A stretch of 64,000 nucleotides of DNA from Scolanthus callimorphus (GCA_033964015.1 CM066925.1:13128204-13192203), one strand, 5' to 3'; positions 42,143 through 53,964 are shown, numbered from the stretch's first letter. Numbers and translations are program-made. The notes: generated by a model from the sequence alone, not told the origin.

Positions 42143-43500
42143 TTTACTGGAATTGGAAAGCTGATTACTACGGTAATGCGAAAGAGATTGCGATTCCATC
42201 ACCAACTCTTCCATCGCTTGTGTTATTCTCGTCCAAAAGTGCATCCACTGTTAAAATACGCATCTTGGCGTAAAAAATTTGGAAAGACTACAGTATTAAG
42301 TAAGACTATCGCCAGCACACCCATCACTTGTGTTACTCGCCCGGAAATACATCCACTTTCAAAATACACATCATTGCTGGTACATTCTAACAAAGGAGAA
42401 ATGGAAAGACTTCGGTAAAGAGTAAGACAGAGTAGAATGCTATCCTCTCGTGCGGTATACATTAGATGACGGAGTGTAGAGGACGATCGAGAGGTGGACG
42501 GAAAGGTCATCCAATGGAATTGGACGGAGAATAACCTCCTCCTCCATTAGTCGTCCAAATCAATATCCTCCCTTGGTGAATGCATCTTTTGATAGACACA
42601 TTCTCATAATGAGTTGCGTGGACGTTCTTCAGATGCATGAATAATAATTGCATACGTACAGCGCTTGCATGTTTCGCTTCAGAAATGTTTATTCAATGGG
42701 GCAATGTTAGAGAAGGAAAAAAAAACAGAAACGCAAAATGTGCCAACGTTTCGGACCTTTATTTCGGTCCTTCTTCAGGGCAATTCAATGGAAGAGGTTT
42801 GTTGGAGGAAGATGTTAGATAATCTGGGGTAAAATTCATTGCTCCTCTGATGTCATTTGCACGCTGGTATTTTCCAACTGATCAGAGTTGCTTATGCTCG
42901 AAGTGGGACATCGATACATATCGGACGATTCGTTTTGTATTTTTGATGCCGCTTGACTTGTGAGGAGTTCCATGGTATAAAATGAAGAGTTTATTGGCAG
43001 TGGGAACAGCAGATCAAGCTACATGACTTATTATCGGCTTGGTTATATATGAAGTGTTGGGCAAAATACTTGTGGAAGGAAAGGCGTACGTTATCTTCTC
43101 GTCAACATACGTCACATTCATTTCTCTACCAAATATATTCGCAGGCATCTTAGATTCGCCATTCTCTTAGGAAGGACTAGACCTCTTCGACTTGGCGTTA
43201 TGTTTTCCTATTTCAGAACACGTGGCATTCGTTTGAATAATCTGTCTTTGTTTGGGATGCTTCCATGTTTGTACATCTTTCAGTGCGTAGCAGAAAAAGA
43301 AAGAAACAATACTCACGGGAATGCCACGTGATTTTAAATGGGAAAACATTACGCCCAAGCGAAAGGGGTCTATTGGTACCCCACGGAATGAATGGAGGAC
43401 TTAGCAAGTTTATTTTTTTTCCGTTTAAGGGATCCCGAATCCATCATTTGAGGGTAGGCAGAAGCGAAAAAGGTCTTTTCCAGGTTTGGTACCCTAGACA
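42143..43500. other. BK 3' UTR/intergenic stretch without a gene
   Basis: No clear polyadenylation signal for BK was located. Apart from the hammerhead motif, only a TGCCACGTGATTTTAAATGG block at 43320-43350 recurs (at 55535). Confidence 0.5.
42741..42782 (-). ncRNA. Hammerhead ribozyme motif (Penelope type)
   Basis: On the - strand: stem I TGCC/GGCA; core CTGAAGA (fits CUGANGA); stem II GGACC/GGTCC with loop GAAATAAA; GAAA; then CGTT before GGCA, a permitted GUU cleavage triplet. All core positions are satisfied. Confidence 0.72.
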
Positions 43501-43506
43501 TGGCTA

Positions 43507-43650
43507 GGTCCACAGGGAATTTCTGCAGAAACATCCATGGGAAAAGCTGAATTTCCCATGGTAGAAGGATTGGAAGTGGCTCTCCTTTAAATACTGAATT
43601 CCGAACACTTCCCATGCGTGTGCCTTGGGAAATTCTGCCTTTTCCCATGT
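43507..43650. mobile_element. ACAGGGAA-family MITE copy 3
   Basis: ACAGGGAATTTCTGCAGAAA then CATGGGAAAAGCTGAATTTC; right side AATTCTGCCTTTTCCCATG. Confidence 0.8.
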
Positions 43651-43696
43651 GGTGCTAGTGCATAATCAACAATCTTAGTCAGAGGTTTACACCCTT

Positions 43697-43862
43697 TGGG
43701 TGGAACCAGGAGTTTCAGAAAGGGGGGGGGGGGGGGGGGGGGGATAGTGAAAATATGGGACCAAAAGTTGCGAATTTCCTTCAGCAAATACAGTAAATGT
43801 ATTGGGAAATCTCCCGAAAAGAAGGGGAGTGGCCTCCTCGCCCCCCCCCCCCCCCCCCCCCC
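43697..43862. mobile_element. PolyG/polyC MITE, reverse copy
   Basis: Poly-G at 43723-43742, GGATAGTGAAAATATGGGAC, TACAGTAAATGTATTGGGAA, then poly-C at 43841-43862. Confidence 0.7.
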
Positions 43863-43894
43863 GATTCAACAAAGGTTGCTTTGGGATTTGCTCG

Positions 43895-44128
43895 TTAAAG
43901 AGCCCGTGTCAGCCACTCCTTTGTTGTTGTTTTCGTTCGATATTAGAAGACGAATTACGTGTAGAAATCTCTTAATAAACATCTAAAAACAAAGATTCAG
44001 ATTTGATTTACCAAATTCAATTGAGAAAATTGCTCTATTTTCCCTAAATCAGCCGATGGAAATGGATGCTTTCTTGACTTTGGTATGTTGCTATGCTGTC
44101 AAAATGGCGGCTGACACAGACTCTTTAA
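43895..44128. mobile_element. Family A MITE copy 6
   Basis: TTAA then AGAGCCCGTGTCAGCCACTC; right GCTGACACAGACTCT then TTAA. Confidence 0.9.
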
Positions 44129-44399
44129 GCGCGGAATGCAATGCGATTCTTCGGTTAAGTGTCCACTAAGCAATGGTGCTAGACACCTAAAGAACAAAGG
44201 ACGATTCCCAGCAATCATAAATGCGCGCGCTGCACGAAGTGCCTTGTATGCGTTGCATCTTTGCATACGAGCGCTTGTAGCGAATCATCCATTGCCAAAG
44301 CAGCCTTTTTGAATTAAGTGTATACCATGTGCTGTATAAAAAGTTATTATTTATCAATTTAATTTTTGCTATGTTATATATTTTAGAGAGATATTTATT

Positions 44400-44555
44400 T
44401 CACGTGTGACATAAGTTGTGCCGCGCCGCGATCGTGACCGTGACTACGCGATTTCATTCCGTATTTACAGCAGGCCAAGTTCAGTGCCGCAACTGCGACA
44501 GTTGACGCGCCGTGTCGCGGCACTTTTCGCAGTCATACGAAATCTGCTCTATTAT
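44400..44555. mobile_element. GCAGATTTC-family MITE, left end degraded
   Basis: Interior CCGCGATCGTGACCGTGACT; right TTCGCAGTCATACGAAATCT. Confidence 0.7.
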
Positions 44556-44567
44556 GATATTGCACGA

Positions 44568-44890
44568 GCCCGTGGACAGGAGTCTCCATCACCTATTGAT
44601 GGGCGTCCAAACCACAGGGAGCCCATCACCAGGAGTCTCCATCACCTATTGGTGGGCGTCCGAAGCACAGGGAGCCCATCAACAGGAGTCTCCATCACCT
44701 ATTGGTGGGCGTCCAAACCACAGGGAGCCCATCAACAGGAGTCTCCATCACCTATTGGTGGGCATACGAAGCACAGGGAGCCCATCACCAGGAGTCTCCA
44801 TCACCTATTGGTGGGCGTCCAAACAACAGGGAGCCCATCAACAGGAGTCTCCATCACCTATTGGTGGGCATCCGAAGCACAGGAGAAGAT
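44568..44890. repeat. 53-bp minisatellite, six units, alternating subtypes
   Basis: AGTCTCCATC recurs at 44581, 44634, 44687, 44740, 44793 and 44846. Units alternate between a CAAACCACAG-type and a CGAAGCACAG-type, a 106-bp higher-order period. Confidence 0.96.
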
Positions 44891-44984
44891 GAATCTATTT
44901 TTAGATTGTAGAATTAGTGGTCATGGTTACAAAATTGTCCCGTCTCTCGCTAAAAATAGTCTCTTCTACTCCTTTGCTAGACCT

Positions 44985-45357
44985 AGTGGAGTAGATGGAG
45001 GCTCCTGTTGATGGGCTCCTGATTCTTCTACTCCTAGACCTAGTGGAGTAGAAGGAGGATCCTGTTGATGTACTACTGATTCATCTGCTACTCCTGTACA
45101 TATGACTAGGTCTAGTGGAGTAGATGGAGACTCCTGTTGATGGGCTCCTGATTCTTCTACTCCTGTACATATGGCTAGACCTAGTGGAGTAGATGAAGAC
45201 TCCTGTTGATGGGCTCCTGATTGTTCTACTCCTGTGCATATTGCTAGACCTAGTGGAGTAGATGGGGGCTCCTGTTGATGGGCTCCTGATTCTTCTACTC
45301 CTGTGCATATGGCTAGACCTAATGGAGTAGACGGAGGCTCCTGTTGATGGGCTCCTG
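44985..45357. repeat. 69-bp minisatellite sharing the reversed core of the 53-bp array
   Basis: CTCCTGTTGATGGGCTCCTG recurs at 69-base steps (45131, 45200, 45269, 45338) with shorter units before. Its complement CAGGAGCCCATCAACAGGAG matches the unit core of 44568-44890. Confidence 0.95.
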
Positions 45358-45359
45358 GT

Positions 45360-46200
45360 CATTGTTAATATATAGATTTAAGGAATGAAAATATGATCTT
45401 GCATGGTACTTTCATAAACTGCTGGTACTTTATAAGAAAATTTGACAAATAGGAAAAATGTTAACGCATATCATATGAGTCACAATTATAATGTGGCTCA
45501 TAGCTTTTGTACAAAAACAGATTTTACTCAAAGGCGGACGGGTAGAATCTATTCAATATAGCACGAGCCTTGGAATGTAATATAAAGACGAGGGAGCCAG
45601 TCTTCCTAATAGAAAACAATGAAGAAAAATAAAAACAAGTTTGAAAGTGTAGATAGATGGACACACGTAGATCGTGTATAGATTGTGTATTTCATAACTA
45701 AACGAACAAACTGTGCATGTAACAGATATACTGTGTCCTGTTTCTAAAAATAGACACTTCTGATGCTTGATGGAAAGAAACCTTATTGTGGGCAGTTTTC
45801 TTCTACTCTTAGTAAGGGACTCTTCGAGACATTTGTAATATAACTTCGAGACTTTTTCCTGAGACTGATAATCATCTACGATTAAAGTTTGATGGGATGA
45901 AAATAATCTAATAATAGACACCTTATGCTGATGGAGAGAGACCTAATTATAGGACGTGTTTCCTTTTAGGAAAGGGACTCTTTAATCATGATGCGAAAGT
46001 TTGATGGCATGACGAAAATAATTTTGTCCACCGTGAGCTAGTGGGATGCCGCCCCACCGACCACCCACCCCTAGCCATTAACTTATACTTCTATTTTCCG
46101 TTAAAAGGTATCCATGTGGGATAAGATTTTCAGAAAAATAAATACTATTTTTGATTCTTTAAAGGGACATATTTATTAGCTATTCCCCAGAGTAGTAAGA
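45360..46200. other. Intergenic stretch with no recognised feature
   Basis: No convincing ORF or repeat seen on either strand. Confidence 0.5.
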
Positions 46201-47830
46201 AACTTTTCCCTGAAGCATCAACATCGGAGTAAACAAAGCAATTCTTTGTCAAAGGATTTCTTTATATCAACTCTGTTTTCTATTGTTTATGCATCAGGGA
46301 AATTTAGAAGAAAAAGCTATTGCCTTTTCAAGAAATTCCCTCGGTCGAAGGACAAAAACTAAACCCTAAGCTACTCAAGTCGAACCAAAGTGCTATACTT
46401 TCGTACTACACGCATTGGACGACTCGCCCTTCCAGTGAGAACATTTCAACTTTCGTGTGCTCTAGCCACCGTAAGCTCGTCTTACATCCATGTGGGATGA
46501 ATTCTTTTGAAGTACGCATGCTCAATGAGTTGAAATGACGTCATTTTTAACTTTTCGTTTTTCGAACCTTCAACATGGTTCTCTCTCTGAGTGCGCTCGC
46601 ATCAATGAAAAAAGATACTTATTGCCCATTTTCTCAGAAAACTTTACTTTTAGACAAATGTATCAGAAATTTAGCAGCAAAAGCTATTATCTTCTACAGA
46701 ATTTCCCTCAGTTTAGCGGAAAAGTTGTAAAAGACAAGGGTATTCTCTGTAAACCCAAGCTACCAAAGTCGCACCAAAGTGCTGTACTTTCGTACTACAC
46801 GCATTGGGGGATTAGCCTTCAAAGTGAAAAACCTAAATTTCGTGTGCTCTAGGCACCTCAACCTCGTCTTACATCCATGTGGGACGTCATTTCATTGAGG
46901 ACTCCTTTTGAAATACGCATGCTCAGTTCAAATGACGTCATAATTTAAACTTTCGTTTTTCGGACTTTCAACGTGGTTCTCTCAGTCCATTTCCTCAGAA
47001 ACATTTAGTTTAGACGAAGGATTCTTTTGTCTACTATATTTTCTATTGTTTATTCATCAGAAATTTAGCAGCGCAAAAACTATTGTCCCTTGGTCGAGGA
47101 AAGTTGTAAAAGACAACTGCCTTGTATTCTAGGATAAGGCAGTCAACAATAAACCTAGCAATAAAAGTCGAACCAAAGTGCTGTACTTTTGTACTACACG
47201 CATTGGACAACTAACCTTCAAGTAAAGTATTCAAAATTTTGTGGGCTCTAGCCACCGCAAGCTCGTCTTACATCCATGTGGGATGAGTCCTTTTGAATCG
47301 CGCATGCTCAGTTAAAATGACTTCATATGTTCAACTTTTCGTTTTCTCGCCTTCTTTCATGTACACACAATTATCCACTGCGTTGAGTGAGAGTAAGGAG
47401 AAAATAGAAATAATATGTGCGCGTTGCGCTTTTCTTTCCCCGGCGGTGAAAAGCGCCTGCGTTAAACTGCGAGTCACATGACCTCTCGGGGGGGGAAAGA
47501 TTTATCAACCTTCCTATGAAAGGCCGCTGGGAAGACGCTTCGTATTCTATACATCAAGAAAAGCAAAACTTAAAATGCAAAACCTATTGTTTTCTGCATA
47601 GGTCTTACTATATCAAAAAGACAACAGCCTTCTAGATGAAGGTAATAATCTATATCCACCTAAGTCGAGCCAAGTGCTGTAACGTAGTACTGCACGTATT
47701 GGACGACTCACGTAGAAACATAAACAACTTAAAATCTAATTTGCTGTAGCCATCGTAAGCTCGACTTCCATCCATGTGGGATGACTGCCTTTGAAATGCG
47801 CATGCTTTTCGTTTTTGTTTCTCAGCACCA

Positions 47831-48476
47831 TTAAGGCATGGCTGACAAACGAATTATCATAAAACCTAGGGGGTGGTCTAACTCCAGTGCTTTCAACTGT
47901 TCGGTTATTTAAAGTTTTTCAGCCTGTGGGGGGTTGAAAAATAAGTAAATTTTGGTTGCTGTTTCTATGACAACTTTAAATGTGACCTTTGAACTCGAAG
48001 GTAACGGTTTTTTTTAAAGTGCTCCTGCGGACAGGGAAAGGCTTTAAATCCTGAAAATGTTTAAGTGCCAAGTGACTTAAGTCTGGGTATATATTGTTGA
48101 TCTAATTGGAAAAGTTGACTTCTCCATTGGGAATCCTATTTTAGGACAACGTGAAATTCGATACCCTTCGATAACGTCTTATCCATGTGTGTTGTGCACC
48201 ATTTCCAATTAGATTTACAAACACCAAGGTAAGAATTATTTTTTCCACTAATTTATTTTTTGCCTCTTATGCATTTTCCCTGTCAGCAGGGGCAGTTTTT
48301 AGAAGTCCGTTAAAACTGAGGTTCAAAGGTCACATTCCAGGTTGTCATAGAAACGATACTCAAACTTTGTTAAGTTCTGGGTGCTCTGTAACATGAATTA
48401 AATTTCGTAAAGAAATGAGTAAATGCATTAAATATAGACCACCCCCTACGGTTTTCCTTCCATAGCCATGCCTTAA
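47831..48476. mobile_element. TTAA-flanked element inside the array
   Basis: TTAA then GGCATGGCTGAC; right CCATAGCCATGCC then TTAA. CTAGGGGGTGGTCTA and TAGACCACCCCCTA pair inside. Arms carry GTTTCTATGACAAC and GTTGTCATAGAAAC. Confidence 0.85.
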
Positions 48477-48531
48477 TAGCACTGAGTTTTTCAACCCCTA
48501 AAGCTCGAAAAGCCGCGTTAAGTGCGATAAA

Positions 48532-50300
48532 CGAAGCAGTCGGAAGTATAAATAGTTTTCAGCCTTCCGATGAAAGGCTCGGGAGCCCTAAAAAATTCCC
48601 TCATGTTTGCGCATCAGAGAAATTCAGAAGCCAGAACCTGTTGTCTTCCGTAATTGGCAATGGAAAGGTAAAGAACTATGAGTCTTGCAACACTGGTCGA
48701 ACCAAGTACTGTACTGTCGTACTGTACTGCACGTATTGGACGACTCGCCTACAAAGATACACAAATTAAAATCTACTTCGTTCTAGCCATCGTAAGCTCG
48801 ACTTACATCCATGTGGGATGACTTATTTTGTAACGCGCATACTCGAAACATAACCGACGTCTTTTTTCGTATTTCTATGCAAATCAAGATCGCGTATCTT
48901 AACCACCTTCACGCTTATCATTTGTAAAACGCATGCTCGAGACTTAAATGACGTCATGCATGTCGTTCAACTGTCCGTGTCTTCATTCTCGGTACTTGTG
49001 GAGCTGTTGGTCTATCCTAACATCATCTGAGGTCCATGTTGGACAAAACACCTTATAGTATTTGTAATTACTGCGCATGTCCAAGACGCAACGTTATTTT
49101 CTCGACAAAAACCAATGTCATAAGCAGTCGGAAGTATAAATAGTTTTCAGCCTTCCGATGAAAGGCTCGGGAGCCCTAAAAAAATTCCCTCATGTTTGCG
49201 CATCAGAGAAATTCAGAAGCCAGAACCTGTCGTCTTCCGTAATTGGCAATGGAAAGGTAAAGAACTATGAGTCTTGCAACACTGGTCGAACCAAGTACTG
49301 TACTGCCGTACTGTACTGCACGTATTGGACGACTCGCCTACAAAGATACACAAATTAAAATCTACTTCGTTCTAGCCATCGTAAGCTCGACTTACATCCA
49401 TGTGGGATGACTTATTTTGTAACGCGCATACTCGAAACATAACCGACGTCTTTTTTCGTATTTCTATGCAAATCAAGATCGCGTATCTTAACCACCTTCA
49501 CGCTTATCATTTGTAAAACGCATGCTCGAGACTTAAATGACGTCATGCATGTCGTTCAACTGTCCGTGTCTTCATTCTCGGTACTTGTGGAGCTGTTGGT
49601 CTATCCTAACATCATCTGAGGTCGATGTTGGACAAAACACCTTATAGTATTTGTAATTACTGCGCATTTCCAAGACGCAACGTTATTTTCTCGACAAAAA
49701 CCAATGTCATAAGCAGTCGGAAGTATAAATAGTTTTTCAGCCTTCCGATGAAAGGCTCGGGAGCCCTAAAAAAATTCCCTCATGTTTGCGCATCAGAGAA
49801 ATTCAGAAGCCAGAACCTGTCGTCTTCCGTAATTGGCAATGGAAAGGTAAAGAACTATGAGTCTTGCAACACTGGTCGAACCAAGTACTGTACTGTCGTA
49901 CTGTACTGCACGTATTGGACGACTCGCCTACAAAGATACACAAATTAAAATCTACTTCGTTCTAGCCATCGTAAGCTCGACTTACATCCATGTGGGATGA
50001 CTTATTTTGTAACGCGCATACTCGAAACATAACCGACGTCTTTTTTCGTATTTCTATGCAAATCAAGATCGCGTATCTTAACCACCTTCACGCTTATCAT
50101 TTGTAAAACGCATGCTCGAGACTTAAATGACGTCATGCATGTCGTTCAACTGTCCGTGTCTTCATTCTCGGTACTTGTGGAGCTGTTGGTCTATCCTAAC
50201 ATCATCTGAGGTCCATGTTGGACAAAACACCTTATAGTATTTGTAATTACTGCGCATGTCCAAGACGCAACGTTATTTTCTCGACAAAAACCAATGTCAT
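48532..50300. repeat. Three near-identical 589-bp units
   Basis: TATAAATA at 48547, 49135 and 49724 is followed by AGCCTTCCGATGAAAGGCTC. Each unit also carries ATGCAAAT and TGACGTCA (48949, 49538, 50128). A 66-codon ORF is open in units 2 and 3 (49158, 49748); unit 1 lacks one A and is shifted. Confidence 0.95.
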
Positions 50301-50892
50301 AAAACATGTACAAATTAATCTGGATTGCTTGCTTTGGGTTCGAGAATGGGCCTTCGCTGATTGGCTGTTTTTGAACGTTGTTGCATGCGCAGAAAGTTCT
50401 TTCTTTCAACGGATCTGTATCAAATGTCACGCATGCAGCTGTAGGGAGTGGACGAGCAAGAAGTTCTAGCTAGTTACAAGAGATTTAAAGCGACCGCTCA
50501 TATAGTAAATAGTACTTATATCCATGTGCGATGACTGGTTTACAGAATTAGTTTCCGCGCTGTATTGGTGTTCTACTGTTGAACTGCACGTATTGGACGA
50601 CTTGCCCCGAAGCGAGGTGGCTCCATTCTGGGGACAAGAAAGGGTAGGTGACAGCCATTTGACCGTCATTCCTAAATAGAGGAATGCTCACCATGAATAA
50701 TTTAACGATAGTTTTGACAATATTTCTTCAAATTCGCCTAAAAACATTCAAATATCTGAACTATCAAGACTACTAGTCAGGATAAGGGTTAATACATCGT
50801 TTTAGTATATTTTTATAGTAAATGCCTCGTTCTATTAAAGATTAATACTATTAAGGTACGTAATCAATAAAACGAGCTGTTCGAACCAGCGA

Positions 50893-50970
50893 ATTCACTC
50901 GTAGCGTAGTGGTTAGGGTTAGGGTATAGTAACTGGAAAGTTACAGGTTCGAACCCTGATGATTTTCATA
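50893..50970 (+). repeat. tRNA-like fragment
   Basis: GTAGCGTAGTGGTTAGGG and a good T arm CAGGTTCGAACCCTG. The anticodon part is not foldable as a normal tRNA, so probably a SINE head or pseudogene. Confidence 0.4.
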
Positions 50971-51074
50971 ATTCTTTTTTCACTTCTGTAGGTGAGCGCT
51001 TGTTTAGAAAAAAAATCTAAGTGCCAGTGAGCATTCCTCGATTTAGCCGTGTGTCATTTGACGGCCTTTGCCAT

Positions 51075-51372
51075 TCTCGTACCCAGAGCTCCCCGGCTCG
51101 TCATCTCGCGGGGGAGGCTCTGGTGACAGCCGCCGATGCATGCGTAAAAGAAAATGGTGGTTTTATGCCTCCCAATTACTTTTGGAGCGTTCAAGTTGGA
51201 TTCATAGGTTGAAAAGACGACTAGGAAACGAATGCCAGTGTTATTTTGACAGATACGTTTTTATAAAGCGAGATTAAGCTACTTTTATGTACGCGTGCGC
51301 ACATTTCAGCCAATCAGCTAAGGCCCTCAAATGAATGTCACCAGAGCCTCCCCTGCGAGGCGACGAGCTCTT
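51075..51372. mobile_element. Second copy of the 13650 MITE
   Basis: CCAGAGCTCCCCGGCTCGTC, GGAGGCTCTGGTGACAGCC and right GTCACCAGAGCCTCCCC. Confidence 0.8.
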
Positions 51373-51639
51373 GAAACGCGCATGCTCGAAATTCAAATGA
51401 CGCTACATGTTGTTCAAGTTTTCGTTTTTAACCTGAATTGTTTAAAATTTTGTTTCCTCGCTATTTGGGGCTCCATACTCGCTCACTCCGGTCACGGCGC
51501 TATGACACGAAAACTGCTGCGCAATGTTGGAGTAAGGGGGAAAAGGGGGGGAAAATAGATCTTACTTGAACTCGAAGCAACAGCAGTGAAAGGCGCCACC
51601 TCAAATAAATAAAATTTCAGTTCTGAAGTCGAGATTCAT

Positions 51640-51985
51640 CATTTTTTTTTGGGGGGGGGGGGGGGTTGAGGACCTCTTAAAGACCCCCTTCTCCTGGAAT
51701 TTTCACTCGTGAAACAGACCCTCTCCCCTGGAATTTCCAACCTCATAAAGGACCCCCTCCCCTGGAATTTTTTCCATTTTTTTCCGGCAAAATACCCCTG
51801 GAATATCTATTTTTGGATAAAATGTCCCTGGAAAGTCACCTTTTTTACCCCTCCCACTTGGAATTTCCAGTCTCCAGACACACCCCCTCCCGTGGAATTT
51901 CCAGAGTCCAATACAACCCCCCTGGGAAATTTTCCAGAGGTCCTCAGCTCCCCCGGTGCGGTTTAAAAATGCAATCAGCCAATGG
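51640..51985. mobile_element. Second copy of the 28361 element
   Basis: Ends TGCGGTTTAAAAATGCAATC at 51957-51976, with degenerate CCCCTGGAATTTCC repeats before it. The left end is replaced by poly-T/poly-G. Confidence 0.75.
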
Positions 51986-52369
51986 CCGTGACATGTAGTT
52001 TTGTAGCAATTTGGTAACCCATAAAAATCTACGCTATATGGGGTAACGGTAAACGTTAGGCTCAATTCATAGTTCCGACCTGTCATTCAAAGCCATAGTT
52101 ACTGTTGTTATGTCCCACAAACAAACCAGGGTTTTCCTTAAAAAAAGTCCAAAAATATTCCGATCCCGCTTAGGATTACCAGATATCCTTATCTTCAGAT
52201 GATCTCAGTTTATACTGTAATAAAAGGCAAAAAAGTGCTGCACATCGGACTGATTTCGTAAGTCCTGAAATACTGTTTGTGGGACAAGATCAGTTCCCGA
52301 GGGAGAATCTTTCCAGCTCTGATTGGTATCTCCAGATAGCGTGAAATGGCTCCATTGTTTCATCGGAAC

Positions 52370-52545
52370 TATGAATACGTTTAAATCTCATGGATAATGG
52401 ATCCGTCATTTGGTCTAAAGCTGGTTGAAGTGATATGTAGTCATAGAACAGCAAACTAATGGTGTCATTGTGAGTTTCTTAACATATTAGACCAATTAAC
52501 AGATCATAACATGACCACACCCATCGGACACAGGGTCTCTCAGGC
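52370..52545. repeat. Sequence shared with the insertion at 12560-12790
   Basis: GTCATAGAACA(G/A)CAAACTAA and CACAGGGTCT blocks are common to both. Confidence 0.7.
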
Positions 52546-52549
52546 TCTG

Positions 52550-53960
52550 TTAGTAGCAACAGCCTTTCCAGGGATGCTAATTACAAGAACAATATCGTGG
52601 TCTTGTACACATGCAATGAACGCATGAGCTTTATTATAAATATAGCTATACAACAATACTCGTCCAGTTCGTATATATTAATATTAAAACGTATTACTTT
52701 GCTATACCATTTCAATGAAATAATAAATACCAAAATAGATAAGTTGGCATAACCAGAGAGGTTCCCTGGAATAAACGCACGAAGCAGATTTCCTAAAAGG
52801 ACATAAATTATAGTTTGGTGACTCTGAGTCGTTTCTATTTACATAATTATAAACTACAATAACTTTGCCGGCTGTTCGGCTTACGAATGGCAATCAGAAT
52901 GCATAGATCAAAGAAATCACTTTGTAAGGGACCGGTCATTATTTATGTCGGAGAGGGGGGTGGAGGAGAAAATACCTGTGATCCAAAAAAAATTCAAGAA
53001 CCCCACCTGATAGCATTGATTGTTTTCGGGAGCCCCCCTCTGATAGACTGAAACATTTCAGGACCCCCCTTCCCCTCCATCCATGTCAGTCAAAATGATT
53101 CAAACAGGTCCTGAAGGGGGTCCAAATCCCATTTCTCAGTGTAAAAGTTTCGCAAGATCCCAGTTCTGAAGTTTTCCCAGTCAAAGTTTTCAAAATCCCA
53201 GCGTTAAAAAGTGACTTTTAGACATGTGTACAGAGTGTTTGTATTGCAGTCGTAGGGCAAAATTTTAAAAGCAGTTCACAAAATTTTAAAGCCACTCTTT
53301 ACAGACATTGATATTTCATTGTTGGTTCAGTTAAAAGCAAATTGACCAATTTCTAGTTCTATTGGCCAAATCCCAGTGACTCCAATCCCATTTCCAAGCC
53401 TAACATAAGGTCTCCCACAATGGCTATCATTGCAAGTCACTTAAACCTCCCCCTCTTATCTGAAGGCAGTATCTGGGTCTCTTACAATAATCAGGAGTGT
53501 TAAGATTGAGTAGATGGCGAGCGCGTAGCGCGAGCCGAAATTTTTTTTTAGACTTTTTGCTGATATAGACAAAATAATTGTTTCTCAAGACCCCCCTTAA
53601 CTGCCATTTTCGCCTTTCAAGACCCCTTAAAAAAAATTTCAGGGCCCCCCATTTTCTCCTCCACCCTTTGGTATCTACCACATTAACAATTTAGGGCAGA
53701 ATCCAGTTTATCTTGCTTGGCCTGTGACTTTTTTGTGAGACCTTCACCCCACTCTCCCTAGTCTCTTTGCTTTTCTCCCGGTTATTTTCTCCACAGGAAG
53801 CAGGAAGCCCAGATGCTTCCGTTCCGTTGTGTTTTTTTTTTGTAGCGGAGACAGTATTCCAAGAAAACAAACAAATGCAAACGCTTCGTCGAAGCAAATC
53901 TCAAAAGTCTTGATGATTGAAAAGCGTAGATGATCATACATAGTTTCGATAAGCAGCACG
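52550..53960. other. Intergenic stretch after phtf
   Basis: Only weak features: GGTGGAGGAGAAAAT at 52968 and its complement at 53652 may bound a decayed element. No gene recognised. Confidence 0.5.
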
Positions 53961-53964
53961 ACGC

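Larger units (their letters stand above)
46230..51450. repeat. Large diverging tandem array with conserved motif blocks
   Basis: The block CGCATTGGACGACT(C/A) (or ACGTATTGGACGACT) occurs at about 46411, 46800, 47200, 47695, 48730, 49320, 49910 and 50588. It is usually followed by CCGTAAGCTCG, CATCCATGTGGGATGA and a TGACGTCA. Spacing is about 390-680 bases, except where 47831-48476 is inserted. Parts continue to about 51450. Confidence 0.88.

Noticed and set aside
44418..45011. 197-codon ORF on +
   Set aside because: Mostly the 53-bp minisatellite read through in all frames.
48560..48590. Hammerhead-like CCGATGA followed by a GGCTC/GAGCC hairpin in the 589-bp units
   Set aside because: The core U is replaced and GAAA is absent after the hairpin (CTAAA), so the catalytic core is not satisfied.
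50905..50925. TTAGGGTTAGGG as an interstitial telomere
   Set aside because: Only two units, inside a tRNA-like fragment.
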